Assembly (NCBI RefSeq): GCF_020907985.1
Contig: NZ_JAJJPA010000003.1
Span: 186,001-250,000 of the forward strand
DNA from: Kitasatospora humi
Lineage (GTDB): Bacteria > Actinomycetota > Actinomycetes > Streptomycetales > Streptomycetaceae
Direction of reading: 5' to 3'
Length of the DNA: 64,000 nt
The notes below the pieces were generated by a model. The model was not told where the DNA came from. It ran no database searches and saw only the letters and a list, made by a program, of their open reading frames with translations. A program made the translations under genes and the position numbers. Numbering within the stretch: the stretch's first letter is position 1; every line of letters starts with the position of its first letter. Below, in pieces: positions 41,306-50,083 of the stretch.

Positions 41306-43042
41306 GTGACCGAGACGCTCTCCGCCCGGGCCACCGGCGCCGACGACCAGGACGATCGCTGCGTAGTCGGCGTCGACTTCGGGACGCTCTCCGGCCGGGC
41401 CGTGGTCGTCCGGGTCCGCGACGGCGAGGAGTTGGGCACCGCCGTCCACGCCTACCCGCACGCCGTGATCGAGGACCGCCTTCCGGGCACCGGCCGGCTG
41501 CTGCCGCCCGACTGGGCGCTGCAGCACCCGGAGGACTGGCGCGAGGTGCTGCGCACCGCCGTGCCGGCGGCCGTGGCCGCGGCGGGCGTCGATCCCGCCG
41601 CGGTCATCGGCATCGGGACCGACTTCACCGCCTGCACCGTGCTGCCGGTCCGCGCCGACGGCACCCCGCTGGCCGAGACCTCCGAGTGGGCCGCCCGCCC
41701 GCACGCCTGGCCCAAGCTCTGGAAGCACCACGCGGCCCAGCCGCAGGCCGACCGGATCAACGCCCTGGCCCATGCCCGCGGCGAGAAGTGGATCCACCGC
41801 TACGGCGGGCGGATCTCCGCCGAATGGCAGTACGCCAAGGCGCTCCAGGTACTGGAGGAGGATCCGCGGGTCTACGAGGCCTGTGAGCGCTGGATCGAGG
41901 CCGCGGACTGGATCGTCTGGCAGCTCACCGGTGAAGAGTCCCGCAACGCCTGCACCGCCGGCTACAAGGGCATTTTCCAGGACGGCGCCTACCCGGGCGA
42001 AGAGTACCTGGCCGCCCTGCACCCCGGGTTCGCCGACTTCGCCCGCACCCGGCTGGAGCACCCGCTCGCCGCGCTCGGCTCCCGGGTGGGCTCGCTGACC
42101 CCGCGGGCCGCCGCCTGGACCGGTCTGCCCGAGGGCATCGCGGTGGCGGCCGGCAACGTGGACGCCCATGTCACCGCCCCGGCCGCCCGGGCCGTGGACA
42201 ACGGCCGGCTGCTGGCCATCATGGGCACCTCCACCTGTCACGTCGTCAACGGACAGGCCCTCGCGGAGGTGCCGGGCATCTGCGGCGCGGTCGAAGGCGG
42301 GATCGTCGACGGTGCCTGGGGCTACGAGGCCGGGCAGAGCGCGGTCGGCGACATCTTCGCCTGGTGGCTGCGCCAGGGCGTCCCCGCCGACTACCTCCGG
42401 GAGGCCGAGGCCACCGGCGAGGACCTGCACCAGTTGCTCTCCCGCAAGATCGCGGACCAGCCGGTCGGCGGCCACGGCCTGGTGGCGCTGGACTGGATGG
42501 GCGGCAACCGCTCGGTCCTGGTGGACCACCACCTGTCGGGCGTCATCGCGGGCCTCACCCTGGCCACCAGGCCCGAGGAGGTCTACCGGGCCTTGCTGGA
42601 GGCAACCGCCTACGGCACCCGCGCGATCGTCGAGGCCCTGGACGAGGGCGGGGTTCCGGTCACCGAGTTCGTGGTGGCCGGCGGGCTGAAGAAGAACGCC
42701 CTGCTGATGCAGGTCTACGCCGACGTGCTGCGGCGTCCGGTCTCCCTGGCCGCCTCCGAGCAGGGGCCCGCGCTCGGCTCCGCCATCCATGCCGCCGTCG
42801 CCGCCGGGGCCCACCCCGACGTGCGCACCGCCGCCGCCGTCATGGGCCGCGTCGAGCGCCACGCCTACCTGCCCGATCCCGCGCGGGCCGACGCCTACGA
42901 CGCCCTCTACGCGGAGTACCGGCTGCTGCACGACCACTTCGGTACCGGCCCGGACAAGCAACTGCACCGCCTGCGCGCCATCCGCAACGCCGCCGTGAGC
43001 GAGGTCCGCGAGGCCTCCAGCGACTCGAACTGTGAGGGTTGA
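41306..43042 (+). CDS. araB: Ribulokinase
   Basis: 578 residues from GTG 41306 (SD gaagga). Phosphorylates L-ribulose in arabinose catabolism. FGGY kinase fold: VVGVDFGTLSGRAVVV at the N-terminus (phosphate 1), DFTACTVLPV, WPKLWKHHAAQPQADRI, the adenosine region IMGTSTCHVVNG, WMGGNRSVLVDHH, and GLKKNALLMQVYADVL. This is the long AraB type, not xylulokinase. The upstream frame is non-coding leader. It is followed after 6 bases by araD, so araB-D-A are one operon under the LacI-type operator. Confidence 0.95.
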   Translation: MTETLSARATGADDQDDRCVVGVDFGTLSGRAVVVRVRDGEELGTAVHAYPHAVIEDRLPGTGRLLPPDWALQHPEDWREVLRTAVPAAVAAAGVDPAAVIGIGTDFTACTVLPVRADGTPLAETSEWAARPHAWPKLWKHHAAQPQADRINALAHARGEKWIHRYGGRISAEWQYAKALQVLEEDPRVYEACERWIEAADWIVWQLTGEESRNACTAGYKGIFQDGAYPGEEYLAALHPGFADFARTRLEHPLAALGSRVGSLTPRAAAWTGLPEGIAVAAGNVDAHVTAPAARAVDNGRLLAIMGTSTCHVVNGQALAEVPGICGAVEGGIVDGAWGYEAGQSAVGDIFAWWLRQGVPADYLREAEATGEDLHQLLSRKIADQPVGGHGLVALDWMGGNRSVLVDHHLSGVIAGLTLATRPEEVYRALLEATAYGTRAIVEALDEGGVPVTEFVVAGGLKKNALLMQVYADVLRRPVSLAASEQGPALGSAIHAAVAAGAHPDVRTAAAVMGRVERHAYLPDPARADAYDALYAEYRLLHDHFGTGPDKQLHRLRAIRNAAVSEVREASSDSNCEG

Positions 43043-43048
43043 CCAGCC

Positions 43049-43720
43049 ATGACCGATGCCATCGAGCTGATGCGCCGTCAAGTCAGTGACCTGCACCAGG
43101 AACTCGTCCGCTACGACCTGGTCGTGTGGACGGCCGGCAACGTCTCCGGACGGGTTCCCGGCGAGGACTTGTTCGTCATCAAGCCCAGCGGCGTCCCGTA
43201 CGAGGAACTGGCCCCGGAGAACATGATCCTGTGCGACCTGGACGGGAACGTGGTCGCCGGTGAGCACAGCCCGTCCTCCGACACCGCCGCGCACGCCTAC
43301 GTCTACCGGCACATGCCCGAGGTCGGCGGCGTGGTGCACACCCACTCCACCTACGCCTGCGCCTGGGCCGCCCGCGGCGAGGCCGTCCCGTGCGTGTTGA
43401 CGGCGATGGCCGACGAGTTCGGCGCCGAGATCCCGATCGGCCCGTTCGCCCTGATCGGCGACGACTCGATCGGCCGCGGGATCGTCGACACCCTGCGCGG
43501 CCACCGCTCGCCCGCCGTCCTGATGATGAGCCACGGCGTCTTCACCATCGGCAAGGACGCCAAGGCCGCGGTCAAGGCCGCGGTGATGTGCGAGGACGTC
43601 GCCCGCACGGTCCACATCTCCCGCCAGCTCGGCGAGCCGCTGCCCATCGCCCAGGCGGACATCGACAGCCTGAACTTCCGCTACCGACACGTCTACGGCC
43701 AGCAGCCCGCTGCCCACTGA
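43049..43720 (+). CDS. araD: L-ribulose-5-phosphate 4-epimerase
   Basis: 223 residues. Converts L-ribulose 5-phosphate to D-xylulose 5-phosphate. Class II aldolase-like fold: [22 protein letters not shown], zinc His pair in [13 protein letters not shown], and a third His later in [17 protein letters not shown] helix or the C-terminal YRHVYGQ. The length is normal. It is sandwiched between araB and araA with 6- and 14-base gaps. Confidence 0.94.
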   Translation: MTDAIELMRRQVSDLHQELVRYDLVVWTAGNVSGRVPGEDLFVIKPSGVPYEELAPENMILCDLDGNVVAGEHSPSSDTAAHAYVYRHMPEVGGVVHTHSTYACAWAARGEAVPCVLTAMADEFGAEIPIGPFALIGDDSIGRGIVDTLRGHRSPAVLMMSHGVFTIGKDAKAAVKAAVMCEDVARTVHISRQLGEPLPIAQADIDSLNFRYRHVYGQQPAAH

Positions 43721-43734
43721 AGGAGCGACTCCCA

Positions 43735-45240
43735 GTGACTGAAGTCTTTTCCGGGCGCGAGGTCTGGTTCCTCACCGGCAGCCAGGGCCTCTACGGCGAA
43801 CGGACGCTGCACCAGGTCGCCGAGCAGTCCCGCCAGGCCGTCAACCAGCTGGCCCGCGCCGGGATCCCGGTCCGGCTGATCTGGAAGCCCGTCCTCACCG
43901 ACGCCGCGTCCATCCGCAGGGTCTGCCTGGAGGCCAATGCCGAGGACTCCTGCATCGGCCTGATCGCCTGGATGCACACCTTCTCCCCGGCGAAGATGTG
44001 GATCGCCGGCCTCGACGCGCTGCGCAAACCGCTGCTGCACCTGCACACCCAGGCCAACGCGAAGCTGCCGTGGGCGACCATCGACATGGACTTCATGAAC
44101 CTGAACCAGGCCGCCCACGGCGACCGCGAGTTCGGCCACATCCAGTCCCGCCTCGGCGTCGCCCGCAAGACCGTCGCCGGACACGCGAGCGACCCCGCCG
44201 TCGCCGGCCGCATCGCCGACTGGGCCCGCGCCGCCGCCGGCCGGGCCGAACTCGCCACGCTCAAGCTGGCGCGCTTCGGCGACAACATGCGCGACGTCGC
44301 CGTCACCGAGGGCGACAAGGTCGAGGCGCAGTTGCGCCTGGGCGTCTCCGTCAACACCTACGGCGTCAACGACCTCGTCGCCGTCGTGGACGCCGTGGCG
44401 GACGCGCAGATCACCGACCTGGTGAAGGACTACGACGAGCTCTACCAGCTGGCCCCCGAACTCCGCGCCGGCGGCGAGCGCCACGACGCGCTGCGCTACG
44501 CCGCCCGCATCGAGTTGGGCCTGCGCGGCTTCCTCACCGACGGCGGCTTCCGCGCCTTCACCACCAACTTCGAGGACCTCGGCGGTCTGCGCCAGTTGCC
44601 CGGCCTCGCCGTCCAGCGCCTGATGGCCGACGGGTACGGCTTCGGCGGCGAGGGCGACTGGAAGACCTCCGTCCTGCTGCGCACCCTCAAGGCCGCCGCC
44701 GAGGGCCTGCCCGGCGGCACCTCCTTCATGGAGGACTACACCTACCACCTGGAGCCCGGCAACGAACTGATCCTGGGCGCCCACATGCTGGAGGTCTGCC
44801 CCTCCATCGCCACCGGCACCCCGTCCTGCGAGATCCACCCGCTCTCCATCGGCGGCCGCGAGGATCCGGTGCGCCTGGTCTTCGACGCCGAGCCCGGTCC
44901 GGCCGTCGTGGTGGGCCTGGCCGACATGGGGGAGCGCTTCCGGCTGGTCGCCAACGAGATCGAGGTCGTCGAGCCCGCCGAGCCGCTGCCCAGCCTGCCG
45001 GTGGCCCGCGCGGTCTGGAAGCCGCGGCCCGACCTGCGCACCTCCACCGAGGCCTGGTTGACCGCCGGTGCCCCGCACCACACCGTGCTCACCCGGGCGT
45101 TCGGCACCGACGTCCTGGACGACCTCGCGGAGATGCTCGCCGTCGAGCTCGTCGTCATCGACGAGAGCACCAGCATCCGCCGCTTCACCCGCGAACTGCG
45201 CTGGAACCAGGCCTACTACCGCCTGGCCCAGGGCTTCTAG
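43735..45240 (+). CDS. araA: L-arabinose isomerase
   Basis: 501 residues from GTG 43735, with aaggag nine bases upstream. Interconverts L-arabinose and L-ribulose with Mn2+. [20 protein letters not shown] is the canonical N-terminus; [50 protein letters not shown] and [17 protein letters not shown] carry the metal and catalytic Glu residues, and the C-terminal TGAPHHT-like [14 protein letters not shown] the second His. The length is standard. Confidence 0.96.
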   Translation: MTEVFSGREVWFLTGSQGLYGERTLHQVAEQSRQAVNQLARAGIPVRLIWKPVLTDAASIRRVCLEANAEDSCIGLIAWMHTFSPAKMWIAGLDALRKPLLHLHTQANAKLPWATIDMDFMNLNQAAHGDREFGHIQSRLGVARKTVAGHASDPAVAGRIADWARAAAGRAELATLKLARFGDNMRDVAVTEGDKVEAQLRLGVSVNTYGVNDLVAVVDAVADAQITDLVKDYDELYQLAPELRAGGERHDALRYAARIELGLRGFLTDGGFRAFTTNFEDLGGLRQLPGLAVQRLMADGYGFGGEGDWKTSVLLRTLKAAAEGLPGGTSFMEDYTYHLEPGNELILGAHMLEVCPSIATGTPSCEIHPLSIGGREDPVRLVFDAEPGPAVVVGLADMGERFRLVANEIEVVEPAEPLPSLPVARAVWKPRPDLRTSTEAWLTAGAPHHTVLTRAFGTDVLDDLAEMLAVELVVIDESTSIRRFTRELRWNQAYYRLAQGF

Positions 45241-45343
45241 CCCCCAGTCCGCCGCCCGGGCCGGAACTCCCGCCGCCCCGACACCGGAGCCGGTCCGGGC
45301 GGCCACCTTCCGCCGGACGCCCGAACCCCAGGGAACCGCACCC

Positions 45344-46483
45344 ATGCCCGACCGACGCCCCACCTTCCGCCAGACGGGCGTGGACCTCCTGCCCGACGGG
45401 CGCACATCGGTGCTGTGGACCGTCAGTTCGCCATCCGGTGTCACCGCGGACCTGCTCGACTTCGGCGCCAGGCTCCAAGCCGTCCGCACGCCGGACCGGC
45501 ACGGCCGCACCGCCAACGTCGTGCTCGGTGCGGTCGGCTGGGACCAACTGATCAGTGGGGGAGCGTATTTCGGGGCGACCGTGGGCCGGTACGGCAACCG
45601 GATCGCCCGTGGCGAACTGCCGATCGACGGCGCCCTCCACCAGTTGGACTCCCAGAGCACCGGCCACACCCTGCACGGCGGACCGGACGGGTTCGCCACC
45701 AGGCTCTGGCGGAGCAGCCCGATCCAGGAGGCCGACCAGGCGGGCGTGCGCTTCCAGCTGACCAGCCCGCACCGGGACCAGGGGTTCCCCGGCACCCTGG
45801 AGGTGGAAGTCAGCTACCTGCTCGACCCGTTCGGCACGCTGACCATCCGGTACCGCGCGGTGACCGACGCCCCCACGGTCGTCAACCTCACCAACCACGC
45901 GTACTTCAACCTCGCCGGCGGTGGGACGGTGGGCGACCACACGCTTCGCGTCCACGCGGACGCGTACCTGCCGGTCGACGCCGAGCTGATCCCGCTCGGC
46001 CCGCCCGCCATGGTCGCGGGCACGCCGTTCGACCTCACCCGGACGGTTCGGCTGGCCGGCCGCCTGACCGCCGACCACCCGCAACTCAACTTCGCCGGTG
46101 GCGGGTTCGACCACAACTGGCTGCTCCGCCCGGGACCGGACGCAGGCCCGCGCCTGGTGGCCGAACTCGACCACCCCGCCACCGGCCGCCGGCTGGAGTG
46201 CCACACCACGGAACCCGGACTGCAGGTCTACGCCGGCAACCACTTCGACGGCACCACCGGACCGGCCGACGCCCCCCACGGGCGCCACGCGGGCATCGCG
46301 CTGGAGACCCAGCACTACCCCGACTCCCCGCACCGCCCCGACTACCCCTCCACCGTCCTGCGCCCCGGGGAGGAGTACCGCTCCACCACCGTCTACCGCT
46401 TCGGCACCGCCGCGGCGGGTCAGCGGCCGGCCGGTGCACCCGTGCTGGAACGGACCACGAGCTCCGGCATGAGGGTGGTGTGA
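45344..46483 (+). CDS. Aldose 1-epimerase (mutarotase)
   Basis: 379 residues from ATG 45344. Interconverts alpha and beta anomers of sugars, here presumably arabinose, feeding AraA. Motifs: GATVGRYGNRIARG, HTLHGGPDGF (His), VNLTNHAYFNLAGGG (catalytic His), FDHNWLL, and IALETQHYPDSPH with the catalytic Glu. Its last 64 bases overlap the 3' end of the convergent LacI gene, an unusually deep antisense overlap. Confidence 0.93.
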   Translation: MPDRRPTFRQTGVDLLPDGRTSVLWTVSSPSGVTADLLDFGARLQAVRTPDRHGRTANVVLGAVGWDQLISGGAYFGATVGRYGNRIARGELPIDGALHQLDSQSTGHTLHGGPDGFATRLWRSSPIQEADQAGVRFQLTSPHRDQGFPGTLEVEVSYLLDPFGTLTIRYRAVTDAPTVVNLTNHAYFNLAGGGTVGDHTLRVHADAYLPVDAELIPLGPPAMVAGTPFDLTRTVRLAGRLTADHPQLNFAGGGFDHNWLLRPGPDAGPRLVAELDHPATGRRLECHTTEPGLQVYAGNHFDGTTGPADAPHGRHAGIALETQHYPDSPHRPDYPSTVLRPGEEYRSTTVYRFGTAAAGQRPAGAPVLERTTSSGMRVV

Positions 46484-47463
46484 ACCGGCGCGGCCGACGG
46501 GGCCTCGATCCGCTGCAGCAGCAGGCCGACCCCCGCCCTGCCGATGGCCGCGAAGTCCTGCCGGACGGTGGTCAGCGGGGGAACGAAGTAGTCCGACTCC
46601 GGCAGGTCGTCGAACCCGGCCACGGCCAGGTCCTCCGGGACGCGCAGCCCGGCCTCCCGCAGTGCGCGCAGCACCCCGAGGGCCATGTGGTCGTTGGCGA
46701 CGAAGACCGCTGTCGGCTTCGAGGCCTCGTCGAGGCTGGCGTGGGCCGCGGCCAGCAGTTTCCCGGCCTGGTAGCCCGACGCGGCGCTCCAGTCCCCGCT
46801 GAGGGACTGCGGGACCGGGACCCCGGCGTCGTCGAGGGCCGCACGCCAGCCCTGGTAGCGGCCCTCCGCCTCCAGCCACTGGCGCGGCCCGGCGACGTGC
46901 CACACCGAGGAGTGTCCCAGCGACAGCAGGTGCTCGGTGACCATCCGGGCGCCGGCGTACTGGTCCAGCGCCACGCCCGGCACATCCAGGTCGTGGCCGC
47001 CCTCGACGGTCACGATCGGGAAGGGCGCCGCCAGCCGCAGCAGGGCGGTGACCGTCCGCTCGTGCGGCGTCATCACCACGGCGCCCTCGACGCCCCAGGC
47101 CGCCAGGTGCTCCAGGGCCTTCCGCAGCGCCGTCTCGCTCAGCTCGTCCAGGCTCACCGCCGCGACCAGGTACCCCTGGTCGCGGGCGGCGTGTTCGAGG
47201 CCGGCCAGGATGCTGGCCGGCCCGTACAGAGTGGTGTTCGCGGCGACGACGCCCAGCGTGCGGGAGCGCTTGGTGACCAGGGCGCGCGCGGCGGGATTGG
47301 GGCGGTACCCCAGCTCGGCGATGACCTCCCGCACCCGGATGCGGGTGGACTCGCGCACATTGGGATGATCGCTGAGGACGCGCGACACCGTCTGGTGGGA
47401 CACCCCCGCCACCTTGGCGACATCCGCCATCGTCGGTGCGCGCCTGTCGGCGGCCTCACTCAC
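46420..47463 (-). CDS. LacI-family regulator, probable arabinose repressor A
   Basis: 347 residues from GTG 47463, next to ggaggg; an upstream ATG is less likely. HTH: TMADVAKVAGVSHQTVSRVLSDHPNV with the hinge YRPNPAARALVTKRS. The periplasmic-binding-like effector domain has VFVANDHMALGVLRAL and VAGFDDLPESDYF. It shares recognition helix GVSHQTVSRVL and most hinge residues with the divergent regulator at 47727. The neighbouring araBDA genes and shared operator sequence make it an arabinose-responsive repressor candidate. Its tail overlaps the mutarotase gene. Confidence 0.9.
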   Translation of the reverse strand: MSEAADRRAPTMADVAKVAGVSHQTVSRVLSDHPNVRESTRIRVREVIAELGYRPNPAARALVTKRSRTLGVVAANTTLYGPASILAGLEHAARDQGYLVAAVSLDELSETALRKALEHLAAWGVEGAVVMTPHERTVTALLRLAAPFPIVTVEGGHDLDVPGVALDQYAGARMVTEHLLSLGHSSVWHVAGPRQWLEAEGRYQGWRAALDDAGVPVPQSLSGDWSAASGYQAGKLLAAAHASLDEASKPTAVFVANDHMALGVLRALREAGLRVPEDLAVAGFDDLPESDYFVPPLTTVRQDFAAIGRAGVGLLLQRIEAPSAAPVHTTLMPELVVRSSTGAPAGR

Positions 47464-47627
47464 ATGCCCTCCACGGCTCTGTCCCACTGCTGCGGCACCC
47501 ACGGACCGGCTGCACCCCGCAGCCTACTCAACCCTGCCCCGGCGGCGGGGAGACATCGCTTCCCGAGGAGTCACCACGGGGTGCCAGAGATCCAAACGTG
47601 ACCCACCGAACCCATTGACGGAGAGTT

Positions 47628-47643
47628 TTGTTAGCGCTAACAA
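47628..47643. promoter_or_regulatory. LacI-type operator between the two regulators
   Basis: Perfect 16-base palindrome ttgttagcgctaacaa in the divergent region. The related copy at 41051 overlaps the araB promoter, so one or both regulators likely bind both sites. Confidence 0.82.
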
Positions 47644-47726
47644 TACCGTGACGTCGAAACGGGACGGCAAGCTGCCGCCCTCGCACCGTCCTTGAGAACC
47701 TCGCAAGCCCTGATTCGGGAGAGGCC

Positions 47727-48773
47727 ATGCCGGAAGCCAGATCCGCTAGCGGCGCACAGCCGGTGATGGCGGACGTGGCCGCGCTGGCCGGCGTATCCCA
47801 CCAGACCGTTTCGCGGGTGCTGAACGGCAGTCCGAACGTCCGCGCGCAGACCCGGGAACGCGTGCTCGCGGCAATACGGACGTTGGACTACCGTCCCAAC
47901 ACCGCGGCTCGAGCGCTGGTCACCCGTCGCTCCCGGACCCTCGGTGTGATCAGCTTCGACAGCACCCTCTACGGGCCCTCCCAAATGCTCTACGGGATCG
48001 AGCAGGCCGCGCGGGGCGCAGGCTACTTCCTCAGCATCGCGAGCCTGCGCCACCAGGACACCCGGTCCGTCCACGAAGCCGTGGACCGGCTCCGGGACCA
48101 GGCCGTCGAAGGAATCGCCGTCATCGCCTCGCGGGCCTCCGCGATGGCGGCGCTGGCACGCCAGATCACCACCGTCCCCATGGTGACGGTCGGGCCCGCG
48201 GACCCGGGCCGGCTGTCCGGAGCGGGGGTGGACAACGAAGCCGGCGCCCGGGCCGCGGTCCGGTACCTGCTCGACCAGGGGCACCGTACGGTCCACCACG
48301 TCGCGGGACCCGACGACTGGCTGGAGGCCAAGGCCCGTCAGGCGGGCTGGCGGCGCACGCTCGAGGACCGCGAGCGGCCGGTGCCCGAGAGCACGGTGGG
48401 GGACTGGTCGGCCCGGTCGGGATACCGGGCGGCCCTGCGACTGGTCGACGACCCGCGGATGACCGCGGTCTTCTGCGCCAACGACCACATGGCGCTCGGA
48501 TTCGTGCGGGCCCTCCACGAAAGGGGGCGCCGGGTTCCCGAGGACGTGAGCGTGGTGGGGTTCGACGACATCCCCGAAGCCGGGTTCCTCAACCCGCCGC
48601 TCAGCACCGTCCGCCAGGACTTCGGAGAACTCGGGCGCCGCGGCCTCGGACTGCTGCTGCACCGCATCCAGTTCCCCGACTCCGAAGCCGCCGGGCTCGA
48701 CGGCGACCACCACGTGGCCATCGTCGCACCCGAACTGATCGTCAGAGCCAGTAGCGCGAGGCCCGACCGCTGA
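47727..48773 (+). CDS. LacI-family regulator, probable arabinose repressor B
   Basis: 348 residues from ATG 47727 (SD ggagagg). HTH PVMADVAALAGVSHQTVSRVLNGSPNV and hinge YRPNTAARALVTRRSRTLGV closely match the divergent LacI. The effector domain has AVFCANDHMALGFVRAL and VVGFDDIPEAGFL. It lies upstream of the sugar ABC genes and points the same way, so it may cap that operon or control it. Two almost identical recognition helices around one palindrome suggest competition or heteromers. Confidence 0.9.
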   Translation: MPEARSASGAQPVMADVAALAGVSHQTVSRVLNGSPNVRAQTRERVLAAIRTLDYRPNTAARALVTRRSRTLGVISFDSTLYGPSQMLYGIEQAARGAGYFLSIASLRHQDTRSVHEAVDRLRDQAVEGIAVIASRASAMAALARQITTVPMVTVGPADPGRLSGAGVDNEAGARAAVRYLLDQGHRTVHHVAGPDDWLEAKARQAGWRRTLEDRERPVPESTVGDWSARSGYRAALRLVDDPRMTAVFCANDHMALGFVRALHERGRRVPEDVSVVGFDDIPEAGFLNPPLSTVRQDFGELGRRGLGLLLHRIQFPDSEAAGLDGDHHVAIVAPELIVRASSARPDR

Positions 48774-48864
48774 CCCCAGCGGTCGCGGATCCGGTCGGTC
48801 CGACCCCGCAACCGGTCAAGGACAGGAGCCCCTGCCGGGATCTTCCTGTTCACCGCAGCTTTTC

Positions 48865-48900
48865 GCACCACCCCGCACCACCCCGCACCACCCCGCACCG
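48865..48900. repeat. Tandem repeat, 10-base unit x3.6
   Basis: gcaccacccc three times plus gcaccg, in the leader just upstream of the sugar-binding lipoprotein. Confidence 0.88.
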
Positions 48901-48931
48901 CCCGGCAAGAGACCAGAAGAGGACACCACAC

Positions 48932-50083
48932 ATGAGCGCCATCAGCATCCGCTCCCACAGAGGCCTCCGCCTCGCCGCCATCGCGGCCGTCGCCTCGCTC
49001 GCCCTGACCGCGACCGCCTGCTCCAAGCAGGGGGCCGGCAGCGGCGGCAGCGGTGCCGGCCCCACCGGGACCGCGGCCGCACCCGTGATCCAGGGTGACA
49101 TCACGTTCAACGACGCGAACCTGGTCAAGCTGGACGACGCGCTGAAGGCCGCCCTGCAGGGCAAGGACCTGTCCAAGCTGGACCTGGCGATGGTGGTCAA
49201 CGTCTCGGTGGACTACTGGAACGCCGGCAAGGTCGGCTTCGACAAGGGCCTGGCCGACCTCGGCGTGAAGGGCACCTTCCAGGCCCCGGCGAACGGCCGG
49301 CTGGACCAGCAGCTCTCGATGATCCAGACCATGCGCGGCCAGGACATCTCCGCCTTCTCGGTATCGGCGATCGACCCGACCGCCATCAAGGCGCCCATCC
49401 AGGCCGCGAATTCGGCCGGCATTCCGGTGCTGGCGATCGACTCCCCGCTGCCCCCCGAGGACGGCGCCGCGCTCTACCTGGGCACCCCCAACTACCAGGC
49501 CGGGCAGAAGGCCGGCGAGGCGATGAAGGCCGCGCTCGGCGGCAAGGGCGAGGTGGTGGTGCTGGTCGGCTCGCTCACCGCATCCAACGCCGTGCAGCGG
49601 ATCCAGGGATTCGAGGACGCGCTCAAGGGCAGCGGCATCAAGGTGGTCAACAAGCTGTCCGACAGCATGGACGCCTCGAAGGCGCTGACCAACGCGCAGA
49701 CGGCCATCCAGACCGACCCCGACGTGACCGGCCTCTACGGCGTCTACTCCTACGACGGACCCTCCGCCGCCCAGGCCGTGCAGGCCGCCGGCAGGTCCGG
49801 CAAGGTCAAGGTCATCTCGGACGACTCCGACGCGCAGACCCTGAAGTTCATCCAGCAGGGCGTCATCCAGGCCACCGTGGTGCAGTCGCCCTACCAGCAG
49901 GGCTACACCGGCGCCTACCTGCTGGCCGCGCTCAAGGTTCTCGGCAAGGACGCCACGATGGGGCTGGTCAAGCAGTACCTGGAGTCCGACGGGACGACGT
50001 TGAGCTCCGGCGTCGGCGTGGTCACCCAGGGAAACCTGAGCGACTACCAGGCCAAGCAGACCCAGCTCGGCATCACGGGGTGA
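48932..50083 (+). CDS. Sugar ABC transporter substrate-binding lipoprotein
   Basis: 383 residues. Signal peptide with lipobox LTATACS (Cys at about 30), then a Gly/Ser linker. The type I periplasmic-binding fold of the ribose/arabinose/galactose group shows MVVNVSVDYWNAGKVGFDKG, VSAIDPTAIKAPIQAANSAGIPVLAID, TPNYQAGQKAGEAMK and YGVYSYDGPSAAQAV. Role: captures a pentose such as L-arabinose for the importer. The stop overlaps the next GTG (GTGA). Confidence 0.92.
   Translation: MSAISIRSHRGLRLAAIAAVASLALTATACSKQGAGSGGSGAGPTGTAAAPVIQGDITFNDANLVKLDDALKAALQGKDLSKLDLAMVVNVSVDYWNAGKVGFDKGLADLGVKGTFQAPANGRLDQQLSMIQTMRGQDISAFSVSAIDPTAIKAPIQAANSAGIPVLAIDSPLPPEDGAALYLGTPNYQAGQKAGEAMKAALGGKGEVVVLVGSLTASNAVQRIQGFEDALKGSGIKVVNKLSDSMDASKALTNAQTAIQTDPDVTGLYGVYSYDGPSAAQAVQAAGRSGKVKVISDDSDAQTLKFIQQGVIQATVVQSPYQQGYTGAYLLAALKVLGKDATMGLVKQYLESDGTTLSSGVGVVTQGNLSDYQAKQTQLGITG

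Noticed and set aside
41105..43717. 870-codon open frame antisense to araB and araD
   Set aside because: It mirrors two clear enzymes; the translation is Gly/Val/Asp/Arg-rich without a motif, as expected for antisense frames in high-GC coding DNA.
43693..45795. 700-codon open frame antisense to araA and the mutarotase
   Set aside because: Same reason: araA and mutarotase motifs occupy the plus strand.
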